Notes: generated by a model from the sequence alone, not told the origin. A stretch of DNA of 64,000 bases from Incurvaria masculella (GCA_946894095.1 OX335643.1:8853036-8917035); one strand, 5' to 3'; positions 32,601-42,688 are shown, numbered from the stretch's first letter. Numbers and translations: made by a program.

Positions 32601-35600
32601 ATGCAAAAAGAAAATCTTCATACGAATTTTATTTTCTCTATGGTTTGACCCAGAATACATTTACCGAAAAATCAAAGGCATGCAGACACAGATATTTGTA
32701 GCCTAATATTAGATACCAAATAGCAAGTAAGTTGGAACAGTGGTTTTCAAATCATTAGTAAACTACGTTTGTATGGGAGGCGAAATACCCAGAATACATT
32801 TACCGAAAAATCAAAGGCATGCAGACACAGATATTTGTAGCCTAATATTAGATACCAAATAGCAAGTAAGTTGGAACAGTGGTTTTCAAATCATTAGTAA
32901 ACTACGTTTGTATGGGAGGCGAAATTTTCAGGTGCTTACGGGCCGACCTTAAGATTTGTAGAAATCTGGGATTAGTAGAAAAGCCTGCTACTCCAAGATT
33001 CGCGTAATATATAAAAGCCGTCGAAAATCTTCCGCCAGTGAGTGTACAGCAAACACGATGTCGGCAGGCACGCTGCTCGCGTCGCGCTTCGTGGAGAGCG
33101 ACTGGGCGCTCTCGTTCGTGTACCCGGGCCTGGTGATGGGCTGCGTGGGCTTCGTGGTGTTCCTGTTCCTGGCGCCGGAGCCCTCCACCGTCGGCCTGCG
33201 GCTCGCGCCGGCGTCGCAGTCGCGCCAGACGACGGTGAGCACCCTACGCGCGTACCGACATGACACCATGTTGGGCGCCAAATAGTAAAACATTTATTTG
33301 TTCAGTTTGCCGTGTGGGCTCCGGCAAGAATATTTTTTTTCCAAATTTATTTATTTATTTATATACACTAGCAGCTTAGAGCTGATGCGTGTATGTCATT
33401 GGTTGAGTGCACTATTTGGTTATTTAACGTCTGTTTTTTTTAATTTAAAATAACTGTCCAATTGGTTTTTAAACCCGTTCACTGTTATAGCACTGATCAC
33501 TTCTTGTGGCAGTTTGTTCCAAGAGTCCACCACTCGGTTAGATATGAAATGTTTTCTTGGGTTAGAGTTGAAGTTACTTTGGTAAGTTTTAAAGAATGTC
33601 CACAAAGTCTTTTATTAGTATTCATAGTAAATATGGTTCGAAGGTTGGGTACATCGTAAAGTCCATTTAGAATTTTAAAAGTTTCGATCAAGTCACCCCG
33701 GTGTCTTCTTTCTTCTAGAGTAGCGAGGCCCAGTGCATTCAATCTGTTTTTATATGATTTGTTCTTAAGGGGCATCACCATCTTAGTTGCACGTCTCTGT
33801 ACTCTCTCCAAAAGGTCAATATCCTTCCAGAATGCTTTTCTTTCTGTGAATGTCGTACGTCATACGACTGCGATAGTTTTCCTTGTGGTGTGGATTTCAT
33901 GTAGAATTGTTACTTACTGGGTGGTAGGGTTTATCCCGCCGGGATGGGTACCGAATCATCGAATGAATGACGGTCGAAGTGGCAATGTAATTTGTCCATA
34001 TTTTCCATCCAGTTCAATGTTCCTGTGCAATGTAAGACTTAACCTGGCATAGCATATAGTAGAGTTCAACATAATTCCTAATGTCACACCTACATGACAG
34101 TAGGTATGTTATCCAGTCATCCAAAATAACTTAAATACTCACAATTTACAGCTTATTTAGTGTTGATATTTTTTGTTCATAAACATAAACAGTCGTATTC
34201 AGAGTTAACTGTCAAATTTTAGTACGCCGAATAGCACCGGACTAACCATACAAAAGTGTTTTTTGGTCTGACGATCATTCCCGTATTAAAGTTAGTCTGC
34301 CCACAACATCGAAATCTAAATCTGTGCATAATAACATCTTACTTAAAGCGAATACTTTTGCGTATACATCAATGCATGTAAGCAATCGGTTTGCAGCCGA
34401 CGCGGCAAGATCGCAAGTCACTGGACGGAGACTCACCCTCCACTGTCATCGTCGGCGATCAGGTAATTGCGGTGGTCGTTCTGTACTCACATCTTAACAC
34501 ATAGTTGTAGCAACTGTAGACGCAGAATTTCGGATCATTTTAATAAACCTAAGTCCTGTCCTCCCTATCTCCATATACCATGAAAATTGTTCGACCATAC
34601 CATGAAAATTGTCCAAGCAATAAATACAACAAATTTAATCAAATTCTAACTGATAACATAGATTCTTGTTTTCCATTTAAAACATTTATAATAAAACATA
34701 AGATTAAAAAATGGACAACCAAAGGAACAATAATAACTAGTAGAATAAAAAGAAAAATGTACACAAATTTCAAACAAAATAAATGCCTTATATTGGAAAA
34801 ACAATACAAACATTACAGCAATATATTCAAAAAAGTTATTAAAAAAGCTAAACAATTATCCAATTACATGGAAATAAAGGAATCATCAAACAAGGTGAAA
34901 ACTGTATGGAATATTATTAAACGAGATACAAATCAAAACGTATTCAAAGAGAAAATATCACACTTACTATTAATGGAACTATCGTTATAGACAGTAAGGA
35001 AGTAGCAAATGAACTCAACAACCATTATATTAATATAGGAATACAATTACCAAGAAAAAATCATCCACTAGAAAATAAATATAAACAGATGCTAAGTAAT
35101 AAAAAAATCGACACTAGTAAGTCATTGTTTATTGAACCTACCACTGAAGACGAAATAATAAAAATAATAAATTCTTTGAAGAAAACATTGTAATCAGATT
35201 TTTTGAATAATCACAACAAGTTTATGGTTGTCCAGACTTCTTCAGGCGAATGATCATACCAAAAACTTTTTGTGATTATTTTCGAAATCTGATTTTTTTG
35301 GACAGGCGCGTTTGCTAGTTATGCATAAGTATGTTTATTTAGATTTTCACTGTTGCTACACATTATTAAAATGTTTTTGGATAAACTGCTCAAATTATCG
35401 CTCACTTGTTTAAGTCGATATTTTGTCCACCTCATTGTAGACTATTCATATTGTGCATCTAATCGTTATTTTATTATAAATTTCCTAAGCTTTTGGTTAA
35501 TCGCTGTTTGATTCACTTAAGATGGGGTGACTAAGCAAATAACCTTTATAACTCCTACCAGTAACACTTGACTTTCACCGAATTGCTTGCATCTCGCTCT

Positions 35601-38600
35601 GCACGTTCACGCTAACCGCACACGTTAACGCATATAGTTACTCACCCCGCACTAACCGCACGCGTATACTTGCAGGCGGCGAGCCTCCGCCCGTCGCGAC
35701 ACTCTGCCAACACAGGCCCCAACGTAAGTACCCAGCGCCCTCTGCGCCGGACCGATGACGTCACAGCGCCGCCGCCATCTTGTCGATGGGCTCGCTCCGC
35801 CCATAAGTGAGCCTCGCACGGGAACGATCGTGAATTGTGCACGTTGTTGTCTTTTGTGTGATGTGATAAATCCCCCCATGTGGTTTTGAGAGCTTTTTAA
35901 TACAGTTTGGTTCTGCATCGAATATTAAATAGAATAGTTGGAGTTTCGTAGGATCATCAAATACATCCATTTAACAAACATGTATTTTGGAGTGCATGGA
36001 ATGGTAAAGTAAAAAAAATGCAAATATTGCAAATCTTTTTATCTTAAAAATTAAATGTATGACTTTGTGTGTTTAGTATCTGTGGTGGAATCTCTTAGAA
36101 AATGCTTATTATTTTTTTATTAAAATGTGCTCAAGTTATGCACAAAAATAATTGCTTGTTTAAGTCGTTACTTTTAAGGTGGCCCAACCCGCTCAACTCC
36201 CCATACAAACGGAGAAAGAAGATCACGCCCATATTTCTTATCAGAGATCCCAAATTTTGCTCAAAAGAGCTTTATTTGATCGAACTAGATGTCTGATGAC
36301 CGTTGGCATTGCGAAATTGTGTTTGGTTTCTAAGTTATAAGGTCCGAAAGTTCGAATTTTTCGTGCGTTTTATACAATAACTTTGGTGGTTTATTACGCA
36401 ATGATAAAGTAAGATAATCTTAAAAAGATTAGTCATCAGACATAGCTTATTTAATGAAGATTTATAATCTATTTGGTTTTTGTTAGATTTTTTACTACAG
36501 CGGTCGTGGTTTACTTTTAGCTATAAAGTCATTTTGAAATCAAAATTTTCGTAAATCTTACCAAATCATACACTATGCACATTATCTTTTTTGTGGACAT
36601 GTTGCATCTTCCTCATCACGGAGCCTGTCTTTTTCTTTGAAACAGAGTAGGTCCCAGAGCGCAACAGCAAGGTTTTGTACAGTGCCCGCGAATGAGTTAG
36701 TCCCGCCGGGTTGGGCCACCTTAAGAAAATGAAACCCTATCAGGCGGGGATTTTGTTTGAGTCAATTTAATTTCAAAATCCTGTCAAAGAGGTTGTTTCG
36801 ACCATAACATTTTCAGTGGTACATACCCTTATCCCTTATTAGAAAAAACGAATCGATTACAATTGATTGGACACTTTTCTCTGGCAGGACTCAGAGGAAG
36901 TGACCGAGCACACGCCGCTGGTTGCCAGCAGCTCTAGTTCGAGCTGTAGCGGCGGCGCCGTGAGCATGAGGCGCGCGCTCGCCATCCCGGGCGTCATCGA
37001 GTTCTCGCTGTCGCTCTTCTTCGCCAAGCTGGTCAACTACACGTTCCTATACTGGCTGCCTCTCTACATCAAGAACACGAGTGAGTCTCTAGCACTCTAT
37101 CTCGGGACTCCTGCATGCAACGCGCGCTCGCCATCCCGGGCGTCATCGAGTTCTCGCTGTCGCTCTTCTTCGCCAAGCTGGTCAACTACACGTTCCTATA
37201 CTGGCTGCCTCTCTACATCAAGAACACGAGTTAGTCTCCAGCACTCTATCTCGGGACTCCTGCATGCGGAGCGCGCTCGCCATCCCGGTCGTCATCGAGT
37301 TCTCGCTGTCGCTCTTCTTCGCCAAGCTGGTCAACTACACGTTCCTATACTGGCTGCCTCTCTACATCAAGAACACGAGTTAGTCTCCAGCACTCTATCT
37401 CGGGACTCCTGCATGCGGAGTGCGCTCGCCATCTTGGGCGTCATCGAGTTCTCGCTGTCGCTCTTCTTCGCCAAGCTGGTCAACTACACGTTCCTATACT
37501 GGCTGCCTCTCTACATCAAGAACACGAGTGAGTCTCCAGCACTCTATCTCGGGACTCCTGCATGCGGCGCGCGCTCGCCATCCCGGGCGTCATCGATTTC
37601 TCGCTGTCGCTCTTCTTCGCCAAGCTGGTCAACTACACGTTCCTATACTGGCTGCCTCTCCACATCAAGAACACGAGTGAGTCTCCAGCACTCTATCTCG
37701 GGACTCCTGCATGCGCCGCGTGCTTGCCATCCCGGGCGTCATCGAGTTCTCGCTGTCTCTCTTCTTCGCCAAGCTGGTCAACTACACGTTCCTATACTGG
37801 CTGCCCCTCTACATCAAGAACACGAGTGAGTCTCTAGCACTCTATCTGGGGACTCCTGCATGCAACGCGCGCTCGCCATCCCGGTCGTCATCGAGTTCTC
37901 GCTGTCGCTCTTCTTCGCCAAGCTGGTCAACTACACGTTCCTATACTGGCTGCCTCTCCACATCAAGAACACGAGTGAGTCTCCAGCACTCTATCTCGGG
38001 ACTCCTGCATGCGGCGCGTGCTTGCCATCCCGGGCGTCATCGAGTTCTCGCGGTCTCTCTTCTTCGCCAAGCTGGTCAACTACACGTTCCTATACTGGCT
38101 GCCTCTCTACATCAAGAACACGAGTGAGTCTCCAGCACTCTATCTCGGGACTCCTACATGCGGCGCGCGCTCGCCATCCCGGGCGTCATCGATTTCTCGC
38201 TGTCGCTCTTCTTCGCCAAGCTGGTCAACTACACGTTCCTATACTGGCTGCCTCTCCACATCAAGAACACGAGTGAGTCTCCAGCACTCTATCTCGGGAC
38301 TCCTGCATGCGGCGCGTGCTTGCCATCCCGGGCGTCATCGAGTTCTCGCTGTCTCTCTTCTTCGCCAAGCTGGTCAACTACACGTTCCTATACTGGCTGC
38401 CCCTCTACATCAAGAACACGAGTGAGTCTCTAGCACTCTATCTGGGGACTCCTGCATGAAACGCGCGCTCGCCATCCCGGTCGTCATCGAGTTCTCGCTG
38501 TCGCTCTTCTTCGCCAAGCTGGTCAACTACACGTTCCTATACTGGCTGCCTCTCCACATCAAGAACACGAGTGAGTCTCCAGCACTCTATCTCGGGACTC

Positions 38601-41600
38601 CTGCATGCGGCGCGTGCTTGCCATCCCGGGCGTCATCGAGTTCTCGCTGTCTCTCTTCTTCGCCAAGCTGGTCAACTACACGTTCCTATACTGGCTGCCT
38701 CTCCACATCAAGAACACGAGTGAGTCTCCAGCACTCTATCTCGGGACTCCTGCATGCGGCGCGTGCTTGCCATCCCGGGCGTCATCGAGTTCTCGCTGTT
38801 GCTCTTTAGCTAGTTAACTACACAGTCCTCTACTAGGTGAAAGAGTGGCGCATAGACAGGGCAGATTCAATCCATGACCTCTCGCTTGAAATGCGACACC
38901 CCGCGCCTTCTAAATCTGAATCGTGAATCCGGTTTCAGCTCGGCTGAGCTCGGAGGAGTCGGCCAAGCTGAGTACGTTTTTTGATGTCGGCGGCATCGCG
39001 GGTGCCATACTGGCGGGCGCCGTCGCTGACTACAGTGGCTGCCCCGCCATCGTCTGCGTCACCTTCTATCTGCTCTCCGCGCCCATGGTAACTACACACA
39101 TGCATACTATCACGCCAGTTTCCCGGAGGGGTAGGCAGTGCGCCATATGGCACAATCACAGTATACTTCTTTAGTTTCTTCGGACATGATATGTATGTCT
39201 GCTTTACAATAACGGATGTTCCATTCCTGAACTTTATGAAACATTACTTTGATCTGGCTTTACACTTCCACTCACTTCTGCCCTGTAAATTATTTTTGTC
39301 ATTATTTCGTCACCAATTCGTCCTACATGTTCAATCAGCTATCTCATCAGTTTTTCGACCAACCAGTTAGCCAGAGAACAGGCTATTCGACCTGTCGACC
39401 AGTTTCGCAGCTATCCAATAAGTTTGTCGAAAAATCACTTAGCCTGTCAACAGGCTACTGGACTAAATGACCAGTTAAGCAAAACAGAACGGAATCAGGT
39501 ATCGAATGATTTTGTTGACCAATAACTTAGCCGGCGAATAGGTTTTTCGACCAATTGAGAGTTCGCCCTCTATCCGATCAGTTTGTTGACAAATCGATTG
39601 GCTGGACAACAGGTTATTCGACCAATCGGCCAGTTTGCCAGCTATCCAATCAGTGTGTCGACCAATCACTTAGCCGGCCATCAGGTTACTCGACCAATCG
39701 ACTGGTTTGCCAATCGGCTAGTTACCAAACCAGATAGGTAACCAATCAGCTTCTTAGCCAACCAATAAGCTAGTTAGCCAACCATTCAGCTAGTTAGCTA
39801 TCACCACTAGCAATCATCAGAGCCAGGTTCAGATTGCGGAAGTGCTGACGGGGCTGTGGTTGCAGCTGATGCTGTACCAGCTGTTCGGGTCGGTGAGCTA
39901 CACGTGGAATGTTCTGCTGCTACTCATCAACGGCCTGCTCGTGAACGCTCCGTACGCGCTCATCACGACGGCGGTCAGCGCGGAGCTCGGTTAGTTACGC
40001 ATGTTTCTCTCTTCGACGGGGCCTTCAAATATACTGTGCTTCAAATATGTGGCTTGTGTGAGAGTGTCACACCTCGTAGCCGTAACAGTATTACAAATAT
40101 TAAATTAACAAATTTAGGCTGTTTAAATAATTTTTGCAGTATATTTTTTTTAAGTCAAAATCTGCAAACATTTTCAAAATGCAGATTGGCTAAAAACCTT
40201 TTGAGATTTCAATCGACACTTAAAGGGCTTTTATTAAGCTAATCAGTACTTTGTGGAAGAGACCCTATATACATATGTCACAGCCATATTTTAAACTCTG
40301 TAAAGAGGGTACCTACATCAAATCTTTGCTTTACTGGGATTTTTCTGAAACGAATATCAATCGATGAATATCAAAAGCACATTAATAAAATAATAATTGA
40401 ACTACTTTATGAATACACTGCAAGGCTGGACTTGAACCAGCATACATACCCTTTGCGAGCTTTGCGTCTACCAATTTCACCACCTGCTCTAAACCCATCA
40501 TTCAGAATTCTCCTACAGGGACTGTAGAAGAATTCTGCTGCCTCCTCCAGTAAACAACTGACTCCTCAGTAATAGGTTAACAGTATTTAAGATTATACAC
40601 GCATTGATTTAATGCTTTACCTGCGTTGCGGACAATGACTGTAAAGATATCACATTCGTTGAAAAAAGCTACGTACTTGCTTTGCACGAAAAAGTACTTT
40701 TTTTAAATTTTAAAGTACTTTAACGACGGGTTCCAACAAGGGTTATTTACTTAAGTTCACTAGGGTTATGTATGCATAGTAAAATGCACCGGTAGCCAGC
40801 AGAAGGTAGAATTGTTGCTAAAGATTCTCAAAATCATCCAGTCAATATGTAACTTGGATAATGTTGCAGGCACGCATAGTTGCCTGTTCGGTAACTCCAA
40901 GGCGCTGGCGACTGTCACGGCCATCATAGACGGCACAGGAAGCATCGGTGAGTCCGTTTCTCTAGTAATGTACACAGAATATGATAAGGTGTGGTCGCAT
41001 CATTTTGCTTTATGGAAATTAACATGGATATCTGTTACCACACATACTTTCATAATCCATAAACCAACATACCGCATCCCGGAAGGAATCGGGGACCTTC
41101 TCTTTATGAGCATGTTGAAATGGATGGAAAACATGGACAATGTTTCATACCTTAGAAGGTTGCACAATCTTTCGAATGATAAGTCAGGCCCCGCGTCTTG
41201 AACTACGAGCCGCTCTAGGATCTATGTGATTGACCTTTGCAAAGAAAAAAGAAGAAGTAAATGAAGATTTGCACATAAAACTCAACTTTTATTTTACTTT
41301 CACTCAATGACAATGCCGTGCATCTCAAATGCTCTTGTAACTCAATCCTCGGTGCCTTGATCTTCCGTAGTTCAATCAGTCAAGACCGGATTTCCGTCCG
41401 AACGCATCGCAGTCATTGAGACCTGTTCATACCTAGCAAGTTGCTAGAAATTACCAAAACGGTCTGCAGACAGTGATAAGGTCATGAGAATTGAGAAATA
41501 AATGTGACAATGGTGACATTTTCATCTTCTATGACTGAAAAGTGGTGGACAGCGATGTCGAAGGCCGGGATGCACAAAGACAGATATGTGAAGAACAGAG

Positions 41601-42688
41601 TTAAAAGGGCCCTGTGTAGAGTTTGGTATGTGTGACAGGCGCGGCGGTGGGGCCCCTGCTAGCCGGCGTGGTGTCGGCGCACGGCTCGTGGCCCCAGGTC
41701 TTCTACATGCTCATCACGTGTGTCTTCCTAGCACTCTTCCTACTGCTACGGTGAGTTGTCCGTTTTACTATGTAATTTAATTTAATGAAACTTTTGGTAG
41801 ACAAACTACACAAAAATTTGCTCCTCAATGCACTTGCCAATTATCGAACTAATCAGGTAAGCCAGTAGCTAATTAGCCCTTCAACGATCCCAAACCAATT
41901 AGCTAGTTAGGTTATCAACGTTTAACCAATCATCGAATCCGCTAGTCATTCAGATTAAAAACGAATCAGCTTAATAACAATGGATTTAATAATTAACCAG
42001 TCAGATTGGTTTGGTATAAATGGGGTAAAGAATAAATTATTTCTTGTTCAATAGTATCACAAGTACAATGTTTGAAGAATTGAAATTTGAGTTTGAAGTT
42101 TGTAGATGAATTTGTTCTAATTTCATTTATGTTTTGACAGTTTTAATAGATCCTTCGGGGCTTAACACTGTCTGATAAGACACTGTTATAAACCTTTCTT
42201 CTATAAGCTCTGACAACCCCAAATATTCTGGGCTGCAGCCGTGATGATATGTCGTCTTGTTCTGTACCGCATTAACCTTAATATTCAGTCCTGTGTGAAC
42301 GCCCTTAGAACTTAACTCTAAGATCAAATTTATCTATGGTTTTTTACGTATGGCAACATTATTGTCTTTGTTGCATCCTGTTCGAAAGCCGACTTGTGCT
42401 GAATTACATCACGTAAGAACGCTTCTGCATTTTTAATTATCGAAACCTTTTGTGGCAATCGAAACCTTTTCGATTGCCTGCCATTGAGAGGTATCAAAGG
42501 AGGGCTCCAACACATGAGCAACAAAGTCGGTACCGCTCGTACCAGACCAGGAGCGAGCGGTACGAGCCGGTATACGACGTATCACTCATGAGACATTGAT
42601 GTTGTCGCATTGCAGAGTGGTGCGGACGGAGATGTCGAAACTGCGAGCACGACGGCTCGCGGGCACTCGCGTCGTGCGCATCGAGTGA
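23669..42688 (+). CDS. SLC37-family sugar-phosphate exchanger (SLC37A1/A2 type), 14 coding exons
   Basis: The predicted product of about 540 residues is a 12-helix major-facilitator antiporter. SLC37 proteins exchange glucose-6-phosphate or glycerol-3-phosphate for phosphate, mainly at the endoplasmic reticulum. Exons: 23669-23766, 29768-29931, 31144-31227, 31469-31602, 31752-31884, 33068-33234, 34397-34462, 35676-35723, 36888-37080, 38939-39087, 39866-39989, 40870-40947, 41639-41750, 42616-42688. All donors begin GT (mostly GTGAGT), all acceptors end AG, and every junction keeps phase; the lengths sum to 1623. Family marks: TRKPISVVKN (first loop), VAQTTGWPGTVAVVGNWFG, GVWNSHTSLGNILG, FAKLVNYTFLYWLPLYIKN, LSTFFDVGGIAGAI, NAPYALITTAVSAELG, ATVTAIIDGTGSIG. 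Exons 7-8 encode a polar central loop. The first ATG fits the family start; an acceptor-like CTCAACAG at 23641-23649 suggests a further 5' UTR exon. Exon 9 is followed by a tandem array of itself (36965-38837). Confidence 0.92.
24180..24430 (+). repeat. tRNA-like SINE (intron 1)
   Basis: It contains GTCCGCAACGCAGGTTAAGC, GGAGGAGGGACTGTA, then TGGTAGGTAGACGCACTTCC and GCTGGTTCGAGTCTAGCC. GGTTCGAGTCT matches a polymerase III B box. Inverse copies are at 40410-40660 and 54860-55090. Confidence 0.6.
24535..24725 (-). repeat. 3' end of a CR1-like non-LTR element
   Basis: It shares AGACAGGCAGCCTAAGCTGAT and the ATTAACTGGTTTCA...GAGTGTCCAAACA order with the 3' untranslated part of 25690-26495 (which has a single GGCAGCCTAGGCTGAT). 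It is truncated before any coding sequence. Confidence 0.55.
25113..25446. repeat. MITE family A copy
   Basis: It runs from AGTCCCAGTTGTCACCTAAA to the inverse-related CCAATTTAGATGAGAACTCA. Internally it carries ACCGATCGACTGGCGTTTTC and CCGACTCTGCGTTTTTCGCA. There is no coding capacity. Confidence 0.7.
25447..25650. repeat. Dispersed repeat paired with 44600-44830
   Basis: AATACACAACTGCTTATTGTG...ACAGTTATAGTTTGTA...TAGCAGAAATAC...GTGGCGCCATCT here corresponds to AATACACACCTGCTTAGTG...ACAGTTAAAGTTTGTA...ACAGCAGAAATTG...CTGGCGCCATCT at 44600-44830. The nature of the repeat is unknown. Confidence 0.55.
25690..26495 (-). pseudogene. CR1-like non-LTR reverse transcriptase, C-terminal fragment
   Basis: About 230 open codons (26495-25803) carry the post-catalytic region typical of CR1/L2/Rex-like elements: QQRDLGVLVNHDLKWEPHI, SYVRPLLEYAFQVWQPYFI, LENVQRKFTK, RRMRGDLIEVYKML and a final WNQLPEDII. 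The catalytic core is missing. Bases 25690-25802 are the 3' untranslated end with TTTATTTATTTTAT on the plus strand. It lies in intron 1 of the SLC37 gene, antisense to it. Confidence 0.85.
26496..26934. other. Intronic, no recognised feature
   Basis: AT-rich sequence in SLC37 intron 1 with an A-rich patch at 26648-26672. No exon or clear repeat is visible. Confidence 0.35.
26935..28010 (-). pseudogene. Non-LTR reverse transcriptase core, broken copy
   Basis: The minus strand encodes an upstream linker (NKNNPKKSWKIIKEAA), the block LDSASGWDNIPTKLIK, KAIICPIYKSGDKQTILNYR, then a stop at about 27454, after which the same frame continues with LPVWSKIFEKIVKRRLYNY, NQFGFRAKKSTADSVREL, IFLDLSKAFDTV, a second stop near 27210, YGVPQGSGLGPLLFLMYLND and the catalytic TYADDTALVF. 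It is a jockey/CR1-type element different from the one at 4408-19275. At least two in-frame stops make it dead. It sits antisense in SLC37 intron 1. Confidence 0.85.
28030..28420. repeat. Retroelement-tail-like repeat
   Basis: The sequence GACTAGCTTAGGTACCCGGCTCCGGTCGGG... followed by TGTGATTTCTCTATACAAAC, TTTCATCCCCTATTTCACCC resembles 3' tails or SINEs derived from RTE elements in Lepidoptera. The similarity is from memory and was not aligned. Confidence 0.45.
28421..29767. other. Rest of SLC37 intron 1
   Basis: Bases 29530-29640 are a degenerate copy of dispersed repeat B (TCCATGTAATATAAGGAAGG, GGATAATATCATGACAG). A GTGGTTCGAATTTCCGG word at 29264-29280 is B-box-like. Otherwise I see nothing. 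Confidence 0.4.
30117..30664. repeat. TTAA-type MITE, copy 1 (SLC37 intron 2)
   Basis: The ends are ATAAGGTGGCCCAACCCG and the inverse ...GGGATGGCCCACCATAAG. The whole element is the reverse complement of 36174-36724, with shared blocks such as AACTTTCGGACCTTATAACT and AGACATCTAGTTCGATCAAA. The terminal duplication has decayed from TTAA to ATAA. Confidence 0.8.
32438..32952. repeat. TTAA-flanked hairpin MITE with internal tandem duplication
   Basis: TTAA at 32438 and 32949 bounds inverted ends GAACGGCCCGTAAGC / GCTTACGGGCCGACC. The right arm contains a 137-bp unit (ACCCAGAATACATTTACCG ... GTATGGGAGGCGAAAT) present twice in tandem at about 32649-32785 and 32786-32925. The left arm pairs with either copy (CATACAAACGTAGTTTACTA). 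It lies in SLC37 intron 5. Confidence 0.8.
33340..33835 (-). pseudogene. CR1-like non-LTR fragment, frameshifted
   Basis: On the minus strand MERVQRRATKMVMPL...RRHRGDLIETFKILNGLYD is followed, after a frameshift near 33500-33600, by HFISNRVVDSWNKLPQEVIS. It is the same C-terminal region as in 25803-26495 but more decayed. The plus strand starts with TTTATTTATTTATATACACT, the inverted 3' tail. It lies in SLC37 intron 6, antisense. Confidence 0.8.
33905..34110. repeat. Dispersed repeat family B copy (SLC37 intron 6)
   Basis: It contains GGGTTTATCCCGCCGGGATG, AAGTGGCAATGTAATTTGTC and TTCCATCCAGTTCAATG, in the same order as the copy at 50110-50335. Confidence 0.55.
34570..35195 (+). pseudogene. 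Non-LTR element fragment upstream of the RT core, plus strand
   Basis: About 136 open codons (34580-34990) rich in lysine (FKKVIKKAKQLSNYMEIKES, VKTVWNIIKRDTNQN), then after a frameshift KEVANELNNHYINIGIQLP and TTEDEIIKIINSLKK. This is the region between endonuclease and reverse transcriptase in jockey-type elements. No catalytic motif remains. It lies in SLC37 intron 7, in sense orientation. Confidence 0.7.
35193..35300. repeat. Short hairpin repeat
   Basis: TAATCAGATTTTTTGAATAATCACAA is inverted at 35268-35298 (TTGTGATTATTTTCGAAATCTGATT). It is a small MITE-like palindrome in SLC37 intron 7. Confidence 0.55.
36174..36724. repeat. TTAA-type MITE, copy 2 (SLC37 intron 8)
   Basis: It is 551 bp, bounded by TTAA (36174-36177, 36721-36724), with ends TTAAGGTGGCCCAACCCG and GGGTTGGGCCACCTTAA. 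No open frame. The TTAA target is used by piggyBac-type transposases, so mobilisation by one is a reasonable inference. Its inverted partner is at 30117-30664. Confidence 0.85.
36888..37080 (+). CDS. SLC37 exon 9, source of the tandem array
   Basis: This 193-nt exon (phase 0 to phase 1) encodes the acidic/serine end of the central loop (DSEEVTEHTPLVASS) and the next transmembrane segment (IPGVIEFSLSLFFAKLVNYT, FLYWLPLYIKNT). Its last 116 bases plus GTGAGT and 27 further intron bases form the first 149-bp unit. Splicing from the 37081 donor to 38939 gives an in-phase, family-like protein, so I take this donor as the real one. Confidence 0.85.
36965..38837 (+). repeat. Tandem array of the SLC37 exon 9 end with its splice donor (149 bp x about 12.5)
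   Basis: Units begin exactly every 149 bp from 36965 (CATGAGGCGC or CATGCGGCGC) to 38753. Twelve are full and the thirteenth decays after about 38802. Each unit holds the last 116 coding bases of exon 9, a donor (ACGA|GTGAGT, or GTTAGT in units 2 and 3) and 27-33 intron-like bases (CTCCAGCACTCTATCTCGGG). No unit has a clear acceptor. Units 5-8 and 9-12 match as sets of four. Because 149 is not a multiple of three, the reading frame rotates; long stretches stay open in all three frames (for example 36867-37829). Confidence 0.95.
39330..39810. repeat. Degenerate minisatellite in SLC37 intron 10
   Basis: Imperfect repeats of words such as CGACCAATC, GTTTGCCAGCTATCCAATCAG, CACTTAGCCGGCCATCAGG and AGCTAGTTAGCC fill this stretch with no fixed period. 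Related sequence is in intron 13 (41830-42000). Confidence 0.65.
40410..40660 (-). repeat. tRNA-like SINE, inverse copy (SLC37 intron 11)
   Basis: The plus strand reads CACTGCAAGGCTGGACTTGAACCAGC (at about 40417-40442) and later ACCTGCGTTGCGGACAATGA, the reverse complement of the copy at 24180-24430. Confidence 0.6.
41030..41215. repeat. Dispersed repeat family B copy (SLC37 intron 12)
   Basis: ACATGGATATCTGTTACCAC, CATCCCGGAAGGAATCGGGG and GAAATGGATGGAAAACATGG follow the order seen at 57655-57800. Confidence 0.6.
41830..42000. repeat. Degenerate minisatellite remnant in SLC37 intron 13
   Basis: It repeats CCAATTAGCTAGTTAGG and AATCAG words like the array at 39330-39810. Confidence 0.5.

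Noticed and set aside
34570..35195. Additional SLC37 exon in intron 7
   Set aside because: The lysine-rich frame resembles a non-LTR retrotransposon linker, and exons 7 and 8 join in phase without it.
36867..37829. 320-codon open frame with repeated peptide blocks
   Set aside because: It reads through the first donor of the exon 9 array. The frame rotation of a 149-bp repeat keeps all frames open, so this is not evidence of a repeat protein.
39330..39810. CRISPR-like array
   Set aside because: The genome is eukaryotic, repeats are irregular and there are no uniform spacers.
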